NCBI GenBank assembly: GCA_040403315.1
Contig: JBBAKX010000009.1
Coordinates: 1 to 64,000, forward strand
DNA from: CAMCXT01 sp040403315
GTDB lineage: Bacteria > Bacteroidota > Bacteroidia > M30B66
DNA length: 64,000 nt
Reading direction: 5' to 3'
In this document: positions 54,625 to 63,744 of the stretch, piece by piece
Layout of the letters: each line of letters begins with the position of its first letter
How positions within the stretch are numbered: position 1 is the first letter of the stretch
Program-made: the position numbers and the translations under genes
The notes under the pieces: generated by a model
Database searches by the model: none
What the model saw: only the letters and a program-made list of their open reading frames with translations
What the model was told of the DNA's origin: nothing

Positions 54625-54813
54625 ATGATAAGGTTGTTTGGATTACTTAGTTTCCTCCTTGCACTGTTTTTAGTGCCTATGAATGTCAGATTACTGACCG
54701 ATGCAACCAACGTTAATTCTGCTGGTTCGGGTGTATGGATCATCTTTGTGATGATGATCGTGCTCACCGTTTCTTCCGGCTGGATGGGTTGGAAGTTCAT
54801 CCGTAGGGCTTAA
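54625..54813 (+). CDS. Small two-helix membrane protein (hypothetical)
   Basis: 62 residues from the ATG at 54625. Two hydrophobic helices (LFGLLSFLLALFLVPM and WIIFVMMIVLTVSSGWMGW) end in KFIRRA, so the C-terminus is likely cytoplasmic. An upstream in-frame start at 54565 would add 20 polar residues before the first helix and looks less natural. No family recognised. It could be a chance frame. Confidence 0.45.
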   Translation: MIRLFGLLSFLLALFLVPMNVRLLTDATNVNSAGSGVWIIFVMMIVLTVSSGWMGWKFIRRA

Positions 54814-54946
54814 ACAGTGAACATAGGACATTGCGGCATTCGTGCAGCAAACAATACGATGCATTGCCATGCGTTTCAGATGGAACATTCCGCTGAGCGA
54901 TAATTTAGTTTAAAGCATTATCTAAGGCATACTAAATCTTAAACAG

Positions 54947-54954
54947 TATCTTTG
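54947..54954 (+). promoter_or_regulatory. TAnnTTTG -7 box adjoining a GTG start
   Basis: TATCTTTG is a full match to the Bacteroidota -7 box and ends 4 bases before the GTG of the next gene. No good -33 box is seen. Confidence 0.35.
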
Positions 54955-54958
54955 CGCT

Positions 54959-55306
54959 GTGAAATTCAGAGGTCTACTTCTACTATTGTTGTTTATCAGC
55001 TCCCAAACTTCGGTTTGTGCATTTGATATATTCAATAGTTTAAGTGTATCAGAAAGCACCTTAGCCTTCACCAAAGGCAAAGAACTGAAGTCGATTCAAG
55101 CCAATAAATTCCTTGCCGACGAAGTCACCGAGGAAGAATCGGAATTAGAATTTTCAAAAAAACAATATTGGGGAGCGCACCGCATTGATTCTTTTTTCGG
55201 AATTCAGCGCTTCAATATCGAACCTTCTGCACCGCGCGGTCCAAATGTTCGATTGATCGGAAGATCAGTTCCAATTTACTTGTTGAATAGCACGTTTAGA
55301 ATTTGA
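54959..55306 (+). CDS. Small secreted hypothetical protein upstream of the DAB operon
   Basis: 115 residues from a GTG start at 54959. The start MKFRGLLLLLLFISSQTSVCA is a signal peptide. The mature part is short and charged (KGKELKSIQANKFLADEV, EEESELEFSKKQYW) with no family I recognise. It lies about 100 bp upstream of the SulP gene on the same strand, so it may share a transcript with the inorganic carbon operon. Role unknown. Confidence 0.65.
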   Translation: MKFRGLLLLLLFISSQTSVCAFDIFNSLSVSESTLAFTKGKELKSIQANKFLADEVTEEESELEFSKKQYWGAHRIDSFFGIQRFNIEPSAPRGPNVRLIGRSVPIYLLNSTFRI

Positions 55307-55402
55307 GATCATGCACTTAAGATGTAGTTGTTGCTGCATCTAGATTACCTGCAATCATTGTTGGATGCAGGATCAAAAGTGTTTATCTCAAATTTTTCAT
55401 TT

Positions 55403-57070
55403 ATGGCTATTCAAATTCCTGCCGACGGACTGGCAGGCCTTAAAAAATTCTGGAAAACAGATTTGCTTTCCGGCTTTATCGTTTCACTTGTTGCACTTCC
55501 ACTTTGCCTTGGTATCGCTTTGGCATCCGGCGTTCCTCCCATGGCGGGGATCATTGCTGGGATCGTTGGAGGGCTCCTCCTTTCAATAACTTCTGGATCT
55601 TATCTTACCATCAACGGCCCAGCTGCAGGGTTAGCAGTGATCGTTTTAATGTCGATCGATGGCTTCAGAAAAATGGCTCCTACTGGCCTCAGCCCTACAG
55701 AAGTTGAAATGTTTGCTTACCAGTGCACCTTGGCAGTTGGTTTAGGATGCGGTGTTTTACAATTGCTGTTCGGATTGGTGAAGGCTGGCATCTTGAGCAA
55801 CTTCTTTCCATCCTCAGTAGTACATGGGATGCTTGCCGCTATCGGAATCATGATTTTTGGCAAGCAAATTCACACTGCACTTGGCGTGAAGCCTGAAGGC
55901 AAAGAGATGCTCGACATCATTCTCGAAATCCCTTCCAGCATTATGCACCTCAACCCAGAGATTGCAATCATTTCAATAGTAAGTATTGCCTTGCTGATCG
56001 GCTTGCCGAAGATCAAATCGAAATGGGTGAGAATGCTTCCCGCTCCGCTGATCGTGGTATTGATTGCCATTGCGATGGGCTATTACTTCGATCTTGAACA
56101 CCAGCACAAATACCTTTTTCTAGATGGACATGCCTATGAATTAGGACCGAAGTTTTTGGTTACGCTTCCTGCTCATTTCATGGATGGGATTGTATTTCCG
56201 CGGTTCGATTACCTTTTCACTGGATTCGGGATGCAAATGGTAATCACCTATGCCCTTGTTGCCAGTTTAGAATCGCTGCTCACTGCATCGGCAGTGGATA
56301 AACTCGATCCCTGGAAACGTAAATCGAACTTTAACCGAGAACTGTTTGCCAAAGGTTCGGGCAACATTATTTCTTCCCTGATTGGTGGATTACCGATCAT
56401 TGCCGAAGTGGTTCGTAGCTCAGCCAACGTTAGCAATGGAGCCAAAACCCGATGGTCGAACTTCTTCCACGGTTTGTTCTTGCTCGTTTTTGTGTTGTTT
56501 TTATCGCAGGTGTTGCACCACATTCCTTTGGCTGCACTGGCATCGATCCTCATGGTAACCGGCTATCGACTCGCCTCACCGAAAGAATTTAGCAAAACGC
56601 TACAAATCGGGAAAGAGCAACTCATCATCTTCATTTCGACCATCGTTGTAACGATTGCTACCGATTTGCTGCTTGGGATTCTGGCTGGCGTTGTCATCAA
56701 ATTGATCATCCACGCAGTGAATGGAGTACCCTTGAAAAGCCTATTCAAGCCGTTTTTCACGGTCGATTTGAACGAGGCTGAAGAAGTGTACACCATCGAT
56801 GTGGAGCATTCTGCTATTTTCTCGAATTATATCGGTTTGAAAAAACAGCTCGACAGAATTCCTAAGGGTAAAACCATTGTTGTTCAGGTAAATCGCACAC
56901 ATTTGGTTGATCACACTGTGATGGAAGCACTGCACGATTATGAGATCGACTATCAACGCAGTGGCGGAAAGTTCATCATTTCTGGACTAGATGAACACCG
57001 TGCTTTGTCGAAGCATGCCCATGCATCTCGAAGAAAACTATCGCGCCAACCTAACTCAGTTACTGAATGA
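55403..57070 (+). CDS. SulP-family anion transporter, probable bicarbonate importer
   Basis: 555 residues from the ATG at 55403 (MAIQIPADGLAGLKKFWKTD). An in-frame TTG at 55328 would add 25 residues without purpose. It has the SulP core: GFIVSLVALPLCLGIALASG, GIVGGLLLSITSGSYLTING, PSSVVHGMLAAIGIMIFGKQ, GLPIIAEVVRSSANVSNGAK. It has 12 to 14 membrane segments and ends in a STAS-like domain (about 450-540, TIVVQVNRTHLVDHTVMEAL). Its stop overlaps the dabA start (ATGATGA), so it is coupled to a carbon-accumulating system. This favours bicarbonate over sulfate as the substrate, as in BicA; that is inferred from context. Confidence 0.9.
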   Translation: MAIQIPADGLAGLKKFWKTDLLSGFIVSLVALPLCLGIALASGVPPMAGIIAGIVGGLLLSITSGSYLTINGPAAGLAVIVLMSIDGFRKMAPTGLSPTEVEMFAYQCTLAVGLGCGVLQLLFGLVKAGILSNFFPSSVVHGMLAAIGIMIFGKQIHTALGVKPEGKEMLDIILEIPSSIMHLNPEIAIISIVSIALLIGLPKIKSKWVRMLPAPLIVVLIAIAMGYYFDLEHQHKYLFLDGHAYELGPKFLVTLPAHFMDGIVFPRFDYLFTGFGMQMVITYALVASLESLLTASAVDKLDPWKRKSNFNRELFAKGSGNIISSLIGGLPIIAEVVRSSANVSNGAKTRWSNFFHGLFLLVFVLFLSQVLHHIPLAALASILMVTGYRLASPKEFSKTLQIGKEQLIIFISTIVVTIATDLLLGILAGVVIKLIIHAVNGVPLKSLFKPFFTVDLNEAEEVYTIDVEHSAIFSNYIGLKKQLDRIPKGKTIVVQVNRTHLVDHTVMEALHDYEIDYQRSGGKFIISGLDEHRALSKHAHASRRKLSRQPNSVTE

Positions 57071-59583
57071 TGAAAACCTCAAATTTGCAAGGGTTTTCGA
57101 TATCGGGCACCCTGCACAATCTTGCGCATTATTTGCCCGCGCAAGCTCCACTGAAAGATTTCGTTCACCACAATACGTTGCATGCTTTTCAACAACAGTC
57201 ATTTTTCGATGGTTTGATTTCGGCTTCAGAAAGCTTGGGATACACAACCTTTCAAGATCTATCAGGCTTTAGAAAATTGTTGGTGGATGGCCGGATTTCT
57301 ATGCCGCATCTAACCAAAGCGATCCAAGAAGTGCTTCCCAATGGGGATGTTGATGCTTGGCTTGAAAAATTACAGCACAGTAAATTCCAAGAATCTGGCG
57401 CTCCGCGGATCGGAAAACTGCGTGGAAATTGGAAATCCAAAGCCGGCATCGACTTAGACTCGATGGTGCATCCATTGCTTTTTAGAATACTCTGCTCCTA
57501 CTTGGATCAAGGTATTTCGATGTGGAAATTTCCCGTGCACAAAAAGGGATTTATTGCTTCGATCAGAGAATTAGAACGCAACAGCTTCACGAGCTTATTC
57601 AAAACCAGAAAAGCCCGCGATCTCTTCATGGACATCAATTGCGACACCATGCAATTGCTTGAATTGTTGGTGGGCGATGAGCAACTATACGATAGATATT
57701 TGTTCGATCAACAATTTTCTCATCCCGGTTGGTCGGGAATGGTTTGCACCATCGAACAGCACCCACATACTTTGCTCGACCACAAGCAAATCAGTTTAAG
57801 CGAATTGATTTTCCTAGAACTTGTGATGGAAATCGATGCACTCGAAAAGCACAACAAAGGCCGTTGGTTATGCTTGAAAGACATCATCGATGAAGCACCA
57901 GCGCCACTCTTTCAACAAGTTGAGAAGTCGGAGCACCAATGGGCTCTGGAAATCTTCCAACGCGCATTTGAGGGAACATATTACGATGAAGTACTCAATG
58001 GGATCGAGCAACGTCTGAAACATCCATTACCAGCCGCAGGAAAATCGTTTCAAGCCATGTTTTGCATCGACGACCGCGAATGTTCTATCCGCAGGCATCT
58101 TGAGGCACTTGATCCAGATTGCCAAACATTTGGTACTCCAGGATTTTTCGGAGTTGAATTTTACTTTCAGCCCGACCAAGGTAAATTCTACACAAAGCTT
58201 TGTCCAGCGCCACTTACACCACATTACCTCATCAAGGAAACTGGCTCCATAGAAGTTCGTGTAAAGGATATGGTGCTCCACCAGAGAAGCCACTCACTTG
58301 CAAAAGGTTGGTTGATCTCCAATACCTTGGGTTATTGGTCGGCTTTTCGGATGTTCTTGAATATTTTCAGGCCTGCATTTAGTCCGGCAACAGCTACATC
58401 GCTCCGCCATACCGACAAAGTAGCAAAATTGAGTATCGAACATCCATCTGCTGGTGGTGTTGAGAATGGCTTACAAATCGGGTTTAAAATTCCCGAAATG
58501 GCCGATCGTGTGGAGAAGCTTTTGATCAGCATTGGGTTAGTGGATGATTTTGCGCCCTTGGTGTATGTGGTCGGACACGGATCAAGTTCGGTGAACAATC
58601 CGCATTATGCGGCCTACGATTGTGGAGCATGTTCGGGCCGACCGGGATCTGTGAACGCGAGAGTTTTTTCGCATATGGCAAACCATCCTGAAGTGCGTGC
58701 CCTATTGGCTCAACGCGGGATTCACATTCCCACAAAAACGAGATTCGTTAGTGCTCTACACGACACAACCCGCGACGATATTGTCTTCTTCGATGAAGAT
58801 GGATTGGGCGAAACTGGCTTGAAACTGCACTTGAAATATGCCGATGTGTTTGGTCAAGCTATGGACAACAACGCAAAAGAACGATCACGCAGGTTAGAAT
58901 CTATCGAAACAGGCGAAAGTGCTGAATTGATCCACGAAAAAATTCGTCGTCGGTCTGTTTCGTTGTTCGAACCACGACCAGAACTCAACCACGCAACCAA
59001 TGCACTTTGTATTGTTGGCAGACGATCATTAACCAAAAGTTTGTTTCTCGATCGGAGGTCATTTTTAAACTCCTACGATTACAAGGTTGATCCCAACGGT
59101 GATGCATTGTTTGGAATATTGAAAGCCGCTGCTCCCGTTTGTGGTGGGATCAATTTGGAGTACTTCTTTTCTCGGGTCGACAATGGAAAAATGGGCGCAG
59201 GATCGAAGCTTCCACACAATGTGATGGGCTTGATTGGCGTGGCAAATGGCACAGATGGAGATTTAAGACCAGGTTTGCCTTCGCAGATGATCGAAGTGCA
59301 TGATCCCGTTCGTTTGCTGATGATTGTAGAACAAGTTCCAGAACTCATCGATCGGGTAATTCGAAGAGACCAATCGACCTTCGAATGGTTTTCGTTGGGT
59401 TGGGTAAACTTGGTTGCAATTCATCCTGAAACACAAGTGATTTATCGTTTTAATGGCAACAGTTTCGAGCCGTATAAGCCTACAAGCAAGTTCATTCCTG
59501 AAGTGAATAACCTCGATCGAATTTTCAAAGATGAGGCAGAAAATCTTCCTGTGTATTTAATTAAACCTGCTGAACATGAATAG
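57067..59583 (+). CDS. dabA: DabA, inorganic carbon accumulation subunit (carbonic-anhydrase-like, DUF2309)
   Basis: 838 residues. The zinc site of DabA is fully present: Cys333 and Asp335 (MFCIDDRECSIRRHLEA), His504 (VVGHGSSSVNNPHY) and Cys519 (YDCGACSG). The spacing 333/335 and 504/519 equals that of the Halothiobacillus protein (351/353, 524/539). The start LAHYLPAQAPLKDFVHHNTL and GTPGFFGVEFYF are also typical. DabA hydrates CO2 to bicarbonate in one direction when coupled to the ion flow through DabB. It overlaps the SulP gene by 4 bases and dabB by 8. Bacteroidota without RuBisCO could use it to feed carboxylases. No RuBisCO is in the window. Confidence 0.95.
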   Translation: MMKTSNLQGFSISGTLHNLAHYLPAQAPLKDFVHHNTLHAFQQQSFFDGLISASESLGYTTFQDLSGFRKLLVDGRISMPHLTKAIQEVLPNGDVDAWLEKLQHSKFQESGAPRIGKLRGNWKSKAGIDLDSMVHPLLFRILCSYLDQGISMWKFPVHKKGFIASIRELERNSFTSLFKTRKARDLFMDINCDTMQLLELLVGDEQLYDRYLFDQQFSHPGWSGMVCTIEQHPHTLLDHKQISLSELIFLELVMEIDALEKHNKGRWLCLKDIIDEAPAPLFQQVEKSEHQWALEIFQRAFEGTYYDEVLNGIEQRLKHPLPAAGKSFQAMFCIDDRECSIRRHLEALDPDCQTFGTPGFFGVEFYFQPDQGKFYTKLCPAPLTPHYLIKETGSIEVRVKDMVLHQRSHSLAKGWLISNTLGYWSAFRMFLNIFRPAFSPATATSLRHTDKVAKLSIEHPSAGGVENGLQIGFKIPEMADRVEKLLISIGLVDDFAPLVYVVGHGSSSVNNPHYAAYDCGACSGRPGSVNARVFSHMANHPEVRALLAQRGIHIPTKTRFVSALHDTTRDDIVFFDEDGLGETGLKLHLKYADVFGQAMDNNAKERSRRLESIETGESAELIHEKIRRRSVSLFEPRPELNHATNALCIVGRRSLTKSLFLDRRSFLNSYDYKVDPNGDALFGILKAAAPVCGGINLEYFFSRVDNGKMGAGSKLPHNVMGLIGVANGTDGDLRPGLPSQMIEVHDPVRLLMIVEQVPELIDRVIRRDQSTFEWFSLGWVNLVAIHPETQVIYRFNGNSFEPYKPTSKFIPEVNNLDRIFKDEAENLPVYLIKPAEHE

Positions 59584-61432
59584 TCTGCTTCCCATTTTCA
59601 TTTTGATCCCCTTGTTGGGATTTGCAGTGAGTTTGATCATTCCCGAAAAAAACGAAAAGTTTCTTTCGCAGTGGGCTTTTGGAACGATGATCGTTCAACT
59701 GCTTGTTTTTCTTACCTTTTTGGGCTTCTGGATTTCATCAGGTGCAAATCCAATCGATTTAAAAGACCTGGTTATTCTGCAGGAATCGAATTATGAATTC
59801 TTTATCGATTTCTACTTCGATATTTTCTCGGCGGTTTACTTCTTGGTTGGAGCGCTTATCACCGGATTGATCACCATTTACAGTCGGTATTACATGCACC
59901 GTGAAAGCGGCTACAAACGGTATTTCAACACTGTTTTGTTTTTCTATGTTGGTTACACCTTCGTGATCATTGCAGGGAACCTTGAAACCCTGTTCATTGG
60001 TTGGGAAATATTGGGCATCGCGAGCTTCTTGTTGATTGCCTTTTATCGCAACCGATACCTTCCGGTGAAGAATGCTGTGAAAGTGTTTTCGGTGTACCGC
60101 ATCGGCGACGTGGGATTGATTTTGGCAATGTGGCTGAGCCATCACCTGTGGCACGAAAACATCACATTCGCCAAACTAACCAATGCCGAATTGGTGAGCG
60201 ATCATTTACAACAACATAGCCTCATTGGTGCGTTTATTTCGATCATGATTTTGATTACTGCAGCTGCGAAATCTGCACAGTTCCCATTTTCATCCTGGCT
60301 TCCTAGAGCGATGGAAGGCCCTACTCCATCGAGCGCGATTTTCTACGGATCGTTATCGGTGCATTTGGGCGCATTTCTACTCACCCGCACTTTCCCATTC
60401 TGGGAACATCAGATTGCGATTCGCGTGTTGATCGGTATCATCGGATTGATCACAGCCATCATCGCATCATCCATTTCGCGGGTACAATCGTCGGTGAAAA
60501 GTCAGATCGCCTATGCCTCGATGGCTCAGATCGGACTGATATTCATCGAACTGGCACTTGGATTAAAGTACTTGGCATTGATTCACTTTGCAGGAAATGC
60601 CTTTTTAAGAACCTATCAACTGTTGGTATCGCCTTCGGTGGTGAGTTACTTGATTCGAGAGCAGTTTTACCATTTCGAGCCAGCGCGACTAACAGTTGAA
60701 GACAGCTTGCCGAAAAGACTAGAATACTCGTGGTATTTAATGTCGCTCAAAGAATGGAACTTGGAAAGTTTGATGTATAAATCGTGGTGGAACCCTATGA
60801 AACGGGTGGGCAGAAAGCTCAATTTCTTGACCACGAAAAACGTACTGATCTTTTTCTTGGTGGTGTACTCGGCCGGACTTTACTTGGTGTATCACCGCGA
60901 ATTTCTCGACAACGACGTACAGAAACACCTTCCATTGTTCTTCTCGTTGATTGGCTTTGTGATGGTGCTAAAAGCCTTCTCAGAGAAGCAAAATGCCATG
61001 TTGAGTTGGATGCTGGTAATCATGAACCACTTTTGGGTAGCCATGGCGATTTCCTTCAACGAAAGGTTCACATTTAGTCATGTGCATTGGTACCTCAGTG
61101 GCATTGCTGTGGCCGGCTTCGCGGGATATTGGATGCTGCGCTGGTTGGGCAAACTAGAAACCATCGGACTGAATCGCTTCTATGGTTTATCGGAACACTA
61201 CACCAAACTGGCATTTGGATTCTTGTTGGCTTGCCTAACAGTTTCTGGATTTCCAATTTCGCCCACCTTTATTGGGGAAGACTTAATTTTCAGTCACATC
61301 CACGAAGACCAATTGCTTCTTGCGATGCTTACCGCAGGAAGTTTGATCATCGATGGATTGGCCATTATCCGCATTTATGCGCGAATATTTATGGGACCAG
61401 ATCCGAAAAGCTACAGTTATCGATCTTCTTAG
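59576..61432 (+). CDS. dabB: DabB, membrane subunit of the inorganic carbon pump (NuoL/ND5-like)
   Basis: 618 residues, about fourteen membrane helices. It belongs to the proton-conducting family of complex I and Mrp antiporters: SQFPFSSWLPRAMEGPTPSSA motifs read here as AQFPFSSWLPRAME, GPTPSSAIFYGSLSVHLGAF, and SSISRVQSSVKSQIAYASM. In DAB systems this subunit carries cation flow that drives CO2 hydration by DabA. It starts within the last eight bases of dabA. Its stop overlaps the end of the convergent propeller gene by 4 bases. The proton gradient it needs could come from respiration or from the proteorhodopsin in this window. Confidence 0.94.
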   Translation: MNSLLPIFILIPLLGFAVSLIIPEKNEKFLSQWAFGTMIVQLLVFLTFLGFWISSGANPIDLKDLVILQESNYEFFIDFYFDIFSAVYFLVGALITGLITIYSRYYMHRESGYKRYFNTVLFFYVGYTFVIIAGNLETLFIGWEILGIASFLLIAFYRNRYLPVKNAVKVFSVYRIGDVGLILAMWLSHHLWHENITFAKLTNAELVSDHLQQHSLIGAFISIMILITAAAKSAQFPFSSWLPRAMEGPTPSSAIFYGSLSVHLGAFLLTRTFPFWEHQIAIRVLIGIIGLITAIIASSISRVQSSVKSQIAYASMAQIGLIFIELALGLKYLALIHFAGNAFLRTYQLLVSPSVVSYLIREQFYHFEPARLTVEDSLPKRLEYSWYLMSLKEWNLESLMYKSWWNPMKRVGRKLNFLTTKNVLIFFLVVYSAGLYLVYHREFLDNDVQKHLPLFFSLIGFVMVLKAFSEKQNAMLSWMLVIMNHFWVAMAISFNERFTFSHVHWYLSGIAVAGFAGYWMLRWLGKLETIGLNRFYGLSEHYTKLAFGFLLACLTVSGFPISPTFIGEDLIFSHIHEDQLLLAMLTAGSLIIDGLAIIRIYARIFMGPDPKSYSYRSS

Positions 61433-62880
61433 TTGTGCCTAATACTAAGTTTCTGCTGATATCCCCTTCCGCTTTGGTCTTTCGCACGAAGGATGTACAA
61501 TCCGGAAGGGATGTCGGTAGTTGAAATGGTGGTGAAAGCTCCAGATGCTTGATAAACTGATCTGCCCGACAAATCTATCAGTTCGACTGTGGAAATTGAG
61601 GCTGAACCAGCAACTTGAAGTTGAATGTATTGATCGGCAGGATTTGGGAACAGAGCCAAATTGGGAGTTTCAAGATCGTCCAAACCAACAGTACTGCCGG
61701 GGTTTAGATCAACCGAAAAAGTTTCGCTAAAGAAGCAAGTATCGGCAGATGAAGGAATCAAATTGGTAACATCGATTTGGAAATCGAGGATCGTATTCTC
61801 TGCAATTGCAGATGCAACATTGAAATAAAATTCTACATAAGCACTTTCGCCTGAATTCCAGGAAGACGCAAACACGTTGAAACCATCTTGATTGATTCCG
61901 AAAGTCATACCCGCTGGAAGCGCATTTACGGGCGTTAATCGTGCTTGTGGATAGGCGAAGTTCAATCCAGAATTGTTCGTTAAGCGCACACGAAGTACCG
62001 AATCGCCGAATGACAACACGGTACCGATAAACTGCGATGAATCGGCATCAACAGACATTGGAAGCAATGAACATGGTACATTTTCGATGGCTGCAAATCC
62101 AATAAAAACAACGGTATTGTTTCCTGAATTTGGAACTGCTAAAGTGTCGGAAAGTTGGTTGTAATAGATATCGGCAGGAGAACTCATTCCTGTTTGAACG
62201 TTCACTGGTGCATTGGCAAAATCGCGGTCGAATTTCACGATCTTCTGACCAGTCCAAGCTGAGATGTACCAAGTGTCGAGGCCGTTCCAAGCCAAACCAT
62301 CGCAATTGCCTAAAGTGGTTGTAGTAATTGTAGAAACCGTTGAATCGGCAAAAGAAAACTCCTTGATTGGTGCATTTGCGCCCCAGTTCACGAAAACGAG
62401 ACGGTTATTGGCTAAGTCGTAAACGATGCCGTTTGGACTCTGCACTAAATTTAGCGCCATCAGGTTGAAGGCATTTGCTGCAGGACGAATACGGAAAAGT
62501 TTTTTGCCTGAAAAGTCGGTAGCGAAGAGGCTGCTCATTCCATCGCTGGTAATGCCATTGAGGAATCCTGCGCCGAGGTTGATATTGAATACTTGGTTTC
62601 CTGTGGTAAGATCAAAACCTTTAATGGTTCCACCACAGCAGGCATAAACGGTATTTCCAAGAATTTCGAGTCCGTAAGGTGCAGGACTGATTCCACTTTT
62701 AAAAACCGACAAAGTTCCATTTGCAGCGCGTGCAAGGATTTGTCCGCTGCCTGTATTTGAAACGAGGTAGCGGTTGTTGGCAACATCAAATTCGACACTT
62801 TCGGAACCGTTGTAGGTTTGCGCTGAAAGATTTAAACCAAAGAGAATGAGAGCAATAAAGGAGAGGAGCGTTGACTTCAT
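61429..62880 (-). CDS. Secreted beta-propeller (SMP-30/NHL-like) protein with T9SS sorting domain
   Basis: 483 residues. Signal peptide MKSTLLSFIALILFGLNLSAQ. The first 260 residues form a six-bladed-type propeller, with repeats such as NGSESVEFDVANNRYLVSNT, SPAPYGLEILGNTVYACCGG, SPNGIVYDLANNRLVFVNWG and SSPADIYYNQLSDTLAVPNS. A beta-sandwich follows (about 280-395), then a T9SS type A sorting domain (ALFPNPADQYIQLQVAGS to SIRHN). The propeller resembles SMP-30 lactonase-like folds, but I cannot identify catalytic residues. It could bind or cleave an extracellular ligand. It converges on dabB with a 4-base overlap. Confidence 0.87.
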   Translation of the reverse strand: MKSTLLSFIALILFGLNLSAQTYNGSESVEFDVANNRYLVSNTGSGQILARAANGTLSVFKSGISPAPYGLEILGNTVYACCGGTIKGFDLTTGNQVFNINLGAGFLNGITSDGMSSLFATDFSGKKLFRIRPAANAFNLMALNLVQSPNGIVYDLANNRLVFVNWGANAPIKEFSFADSTVSTITTTTLGNCDGLAWNGLDTWYISAWTGQKIVKFDRDFANAPVNVQTGMSSPADIYYNQLSDTLAVPNSGNNTVVFIGFAAIENVPCSLLPMSVDADSSQFIGTVLSFGDSVLRVRLTNNSGLNFAYPQARLTPVNALPAGMTFGINQDGFNVFASSWNSGESAYVEFYFNVASAIAENTILDFQIDVTNLIPSSADTCFFSETFSVDLNPGSTVGLDDLETPNLALFPNPADQYIQLQVAGSASISTVELIDLSGRSVYQASGAFTTISTTDIPSGLYILRAKDQSGRGYQQKLSIRHN

Positions 62881-63173
62881 GCGGTGAAATTAATGAAAAC
62901 CGCAGGAATTTTACCACATCAAGCTCTTCTTTTCTGTTCGAGGCTTTGGCGGCTGTTTACGTATGCTTCGTTGAGCTGGTGAATATTAGCAAGGCTGCAG
63001 TCGTTCTTTTGAAAATTAGGCATGCCGCATTTAAACTAAGTTTTATTATAGATTTTGCGCGAGGTAATTAAGTGTAGATGCGATTAACCATACTCCGTTT
63101 TACAAGAAAACTGATACAGTATAGAACTTCTAATGCTTGTAAAGGGAATGCTGAATATTATTCATGAGATGAA

Positions 63174-63611
63174 TCACTTTAGATTATCCAAATCGTCTAA
63201 ATCTCTCAATCTTCCTGATTCTTTCTTATTTTTAATTAAATCATCGTAACCAATAAAATTCACCTTTAATTCATCTATTAAAATCTCTATTCTATTTTCA
63301 AAACATTCATTAAAAGTTACACCATCAATTTGAGTCAACAAATCAATTCTTAGAGGAGGATAACCTAATTGAATGACATTCCCTTCTTTAGTGAAGTCCT
63401 GATATGTTAAGCCATAAGATGAAAAACCGAACTCATTTACACATTCTAAGATTTTTTTTGCATTTTCATTTGAAGGATTAAGCCAAATATCCAAATCTCC
63501 TGTATAACGGGGATGTCCATGCACACCTACTGCATATCCTCCAACAATTAGATATTCAGCTTTATTCTTGATTAACAATTCTACAAACTCTCTGAAGTCT
63601 TGGCTGAACAT
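63174..63611 (-). CDS. Nucleotidyltransferase-fold protein (possible toxin-antitoxin part)
   Basis: 145 residues. The polymerase-beta-type core is clear: EYLIVGGYAVGVHGHPRYTG, DLDIWL (catalytic Asp pair), and LRIDLLTQIDG (third Asp). It ends in a helix with KKESGRLRDLDDL. It is of the MNT/AbiEii-like type, whose members may add nucleotides to tRNA or proteins and often belong to toxin-antitoxin pairs. The neighbour at 63562 overlaps its start by 50 bases, so the two are translated together. Whether it is toxin, antitoxin or unrelated cannot be told from the sequence. Confidence 0.85.
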   Translation of the reverse strand: MFSQDFREFVELLIKNKAEYLIVGGYAVGVHGHPRYTGDLDIWLNPSNENAKKILECVNEFGFSSYGLTYQDFTKEGNVIQLGYPPLRIDLLTQIDGVTFNECFENRIEILIDELKVNFIGYDDLIKNKKESGRLRDLDDLDNLK

Positions 63612-63744
63612 CTTTATTGTATTTAATGTATTGATTTCTTAAAAGTTCAATAGCATAGAGTCTATCTATGAAACTCTTTGACATCCAATAAGAATAGTCA
63701 GATTGCTTGTCCTTTAGCGAGATTATCCTAAGAGCTTTCTCCAT
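63562..63744 (-). CDS. Small protein overlapping the nucleotidyltransferase gene
   Basis: 60 residues, upstream partner of the nucleotidyltransferase. The sequence SYWMSKSFIDRLYAIELLRN, then QYIKYN and RLQRVCRIV, is of a conserved small-protein type that I know from the same position in other Bacteroidota. Its first residues (MEKALRIISLKDKQSD) could form a strand. The 50-base overlap fits translational coupling. It likely acts together with the nucleotidyltransferase; its role is unproven. Confidence 0.65.
   Translation of the reverse strand: MEKALRIISLKDKQSDYSYWMSKSFIDRLYAIELLRNQYIKYNKDVQPRLQRVCRIVNQE

Noticed and set aside
62881..63173. A gene in the spacer before the nucleotidyltransferase
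   Set aside because: The only frames are short, lack a family match and have no clear start; I see nothing there.
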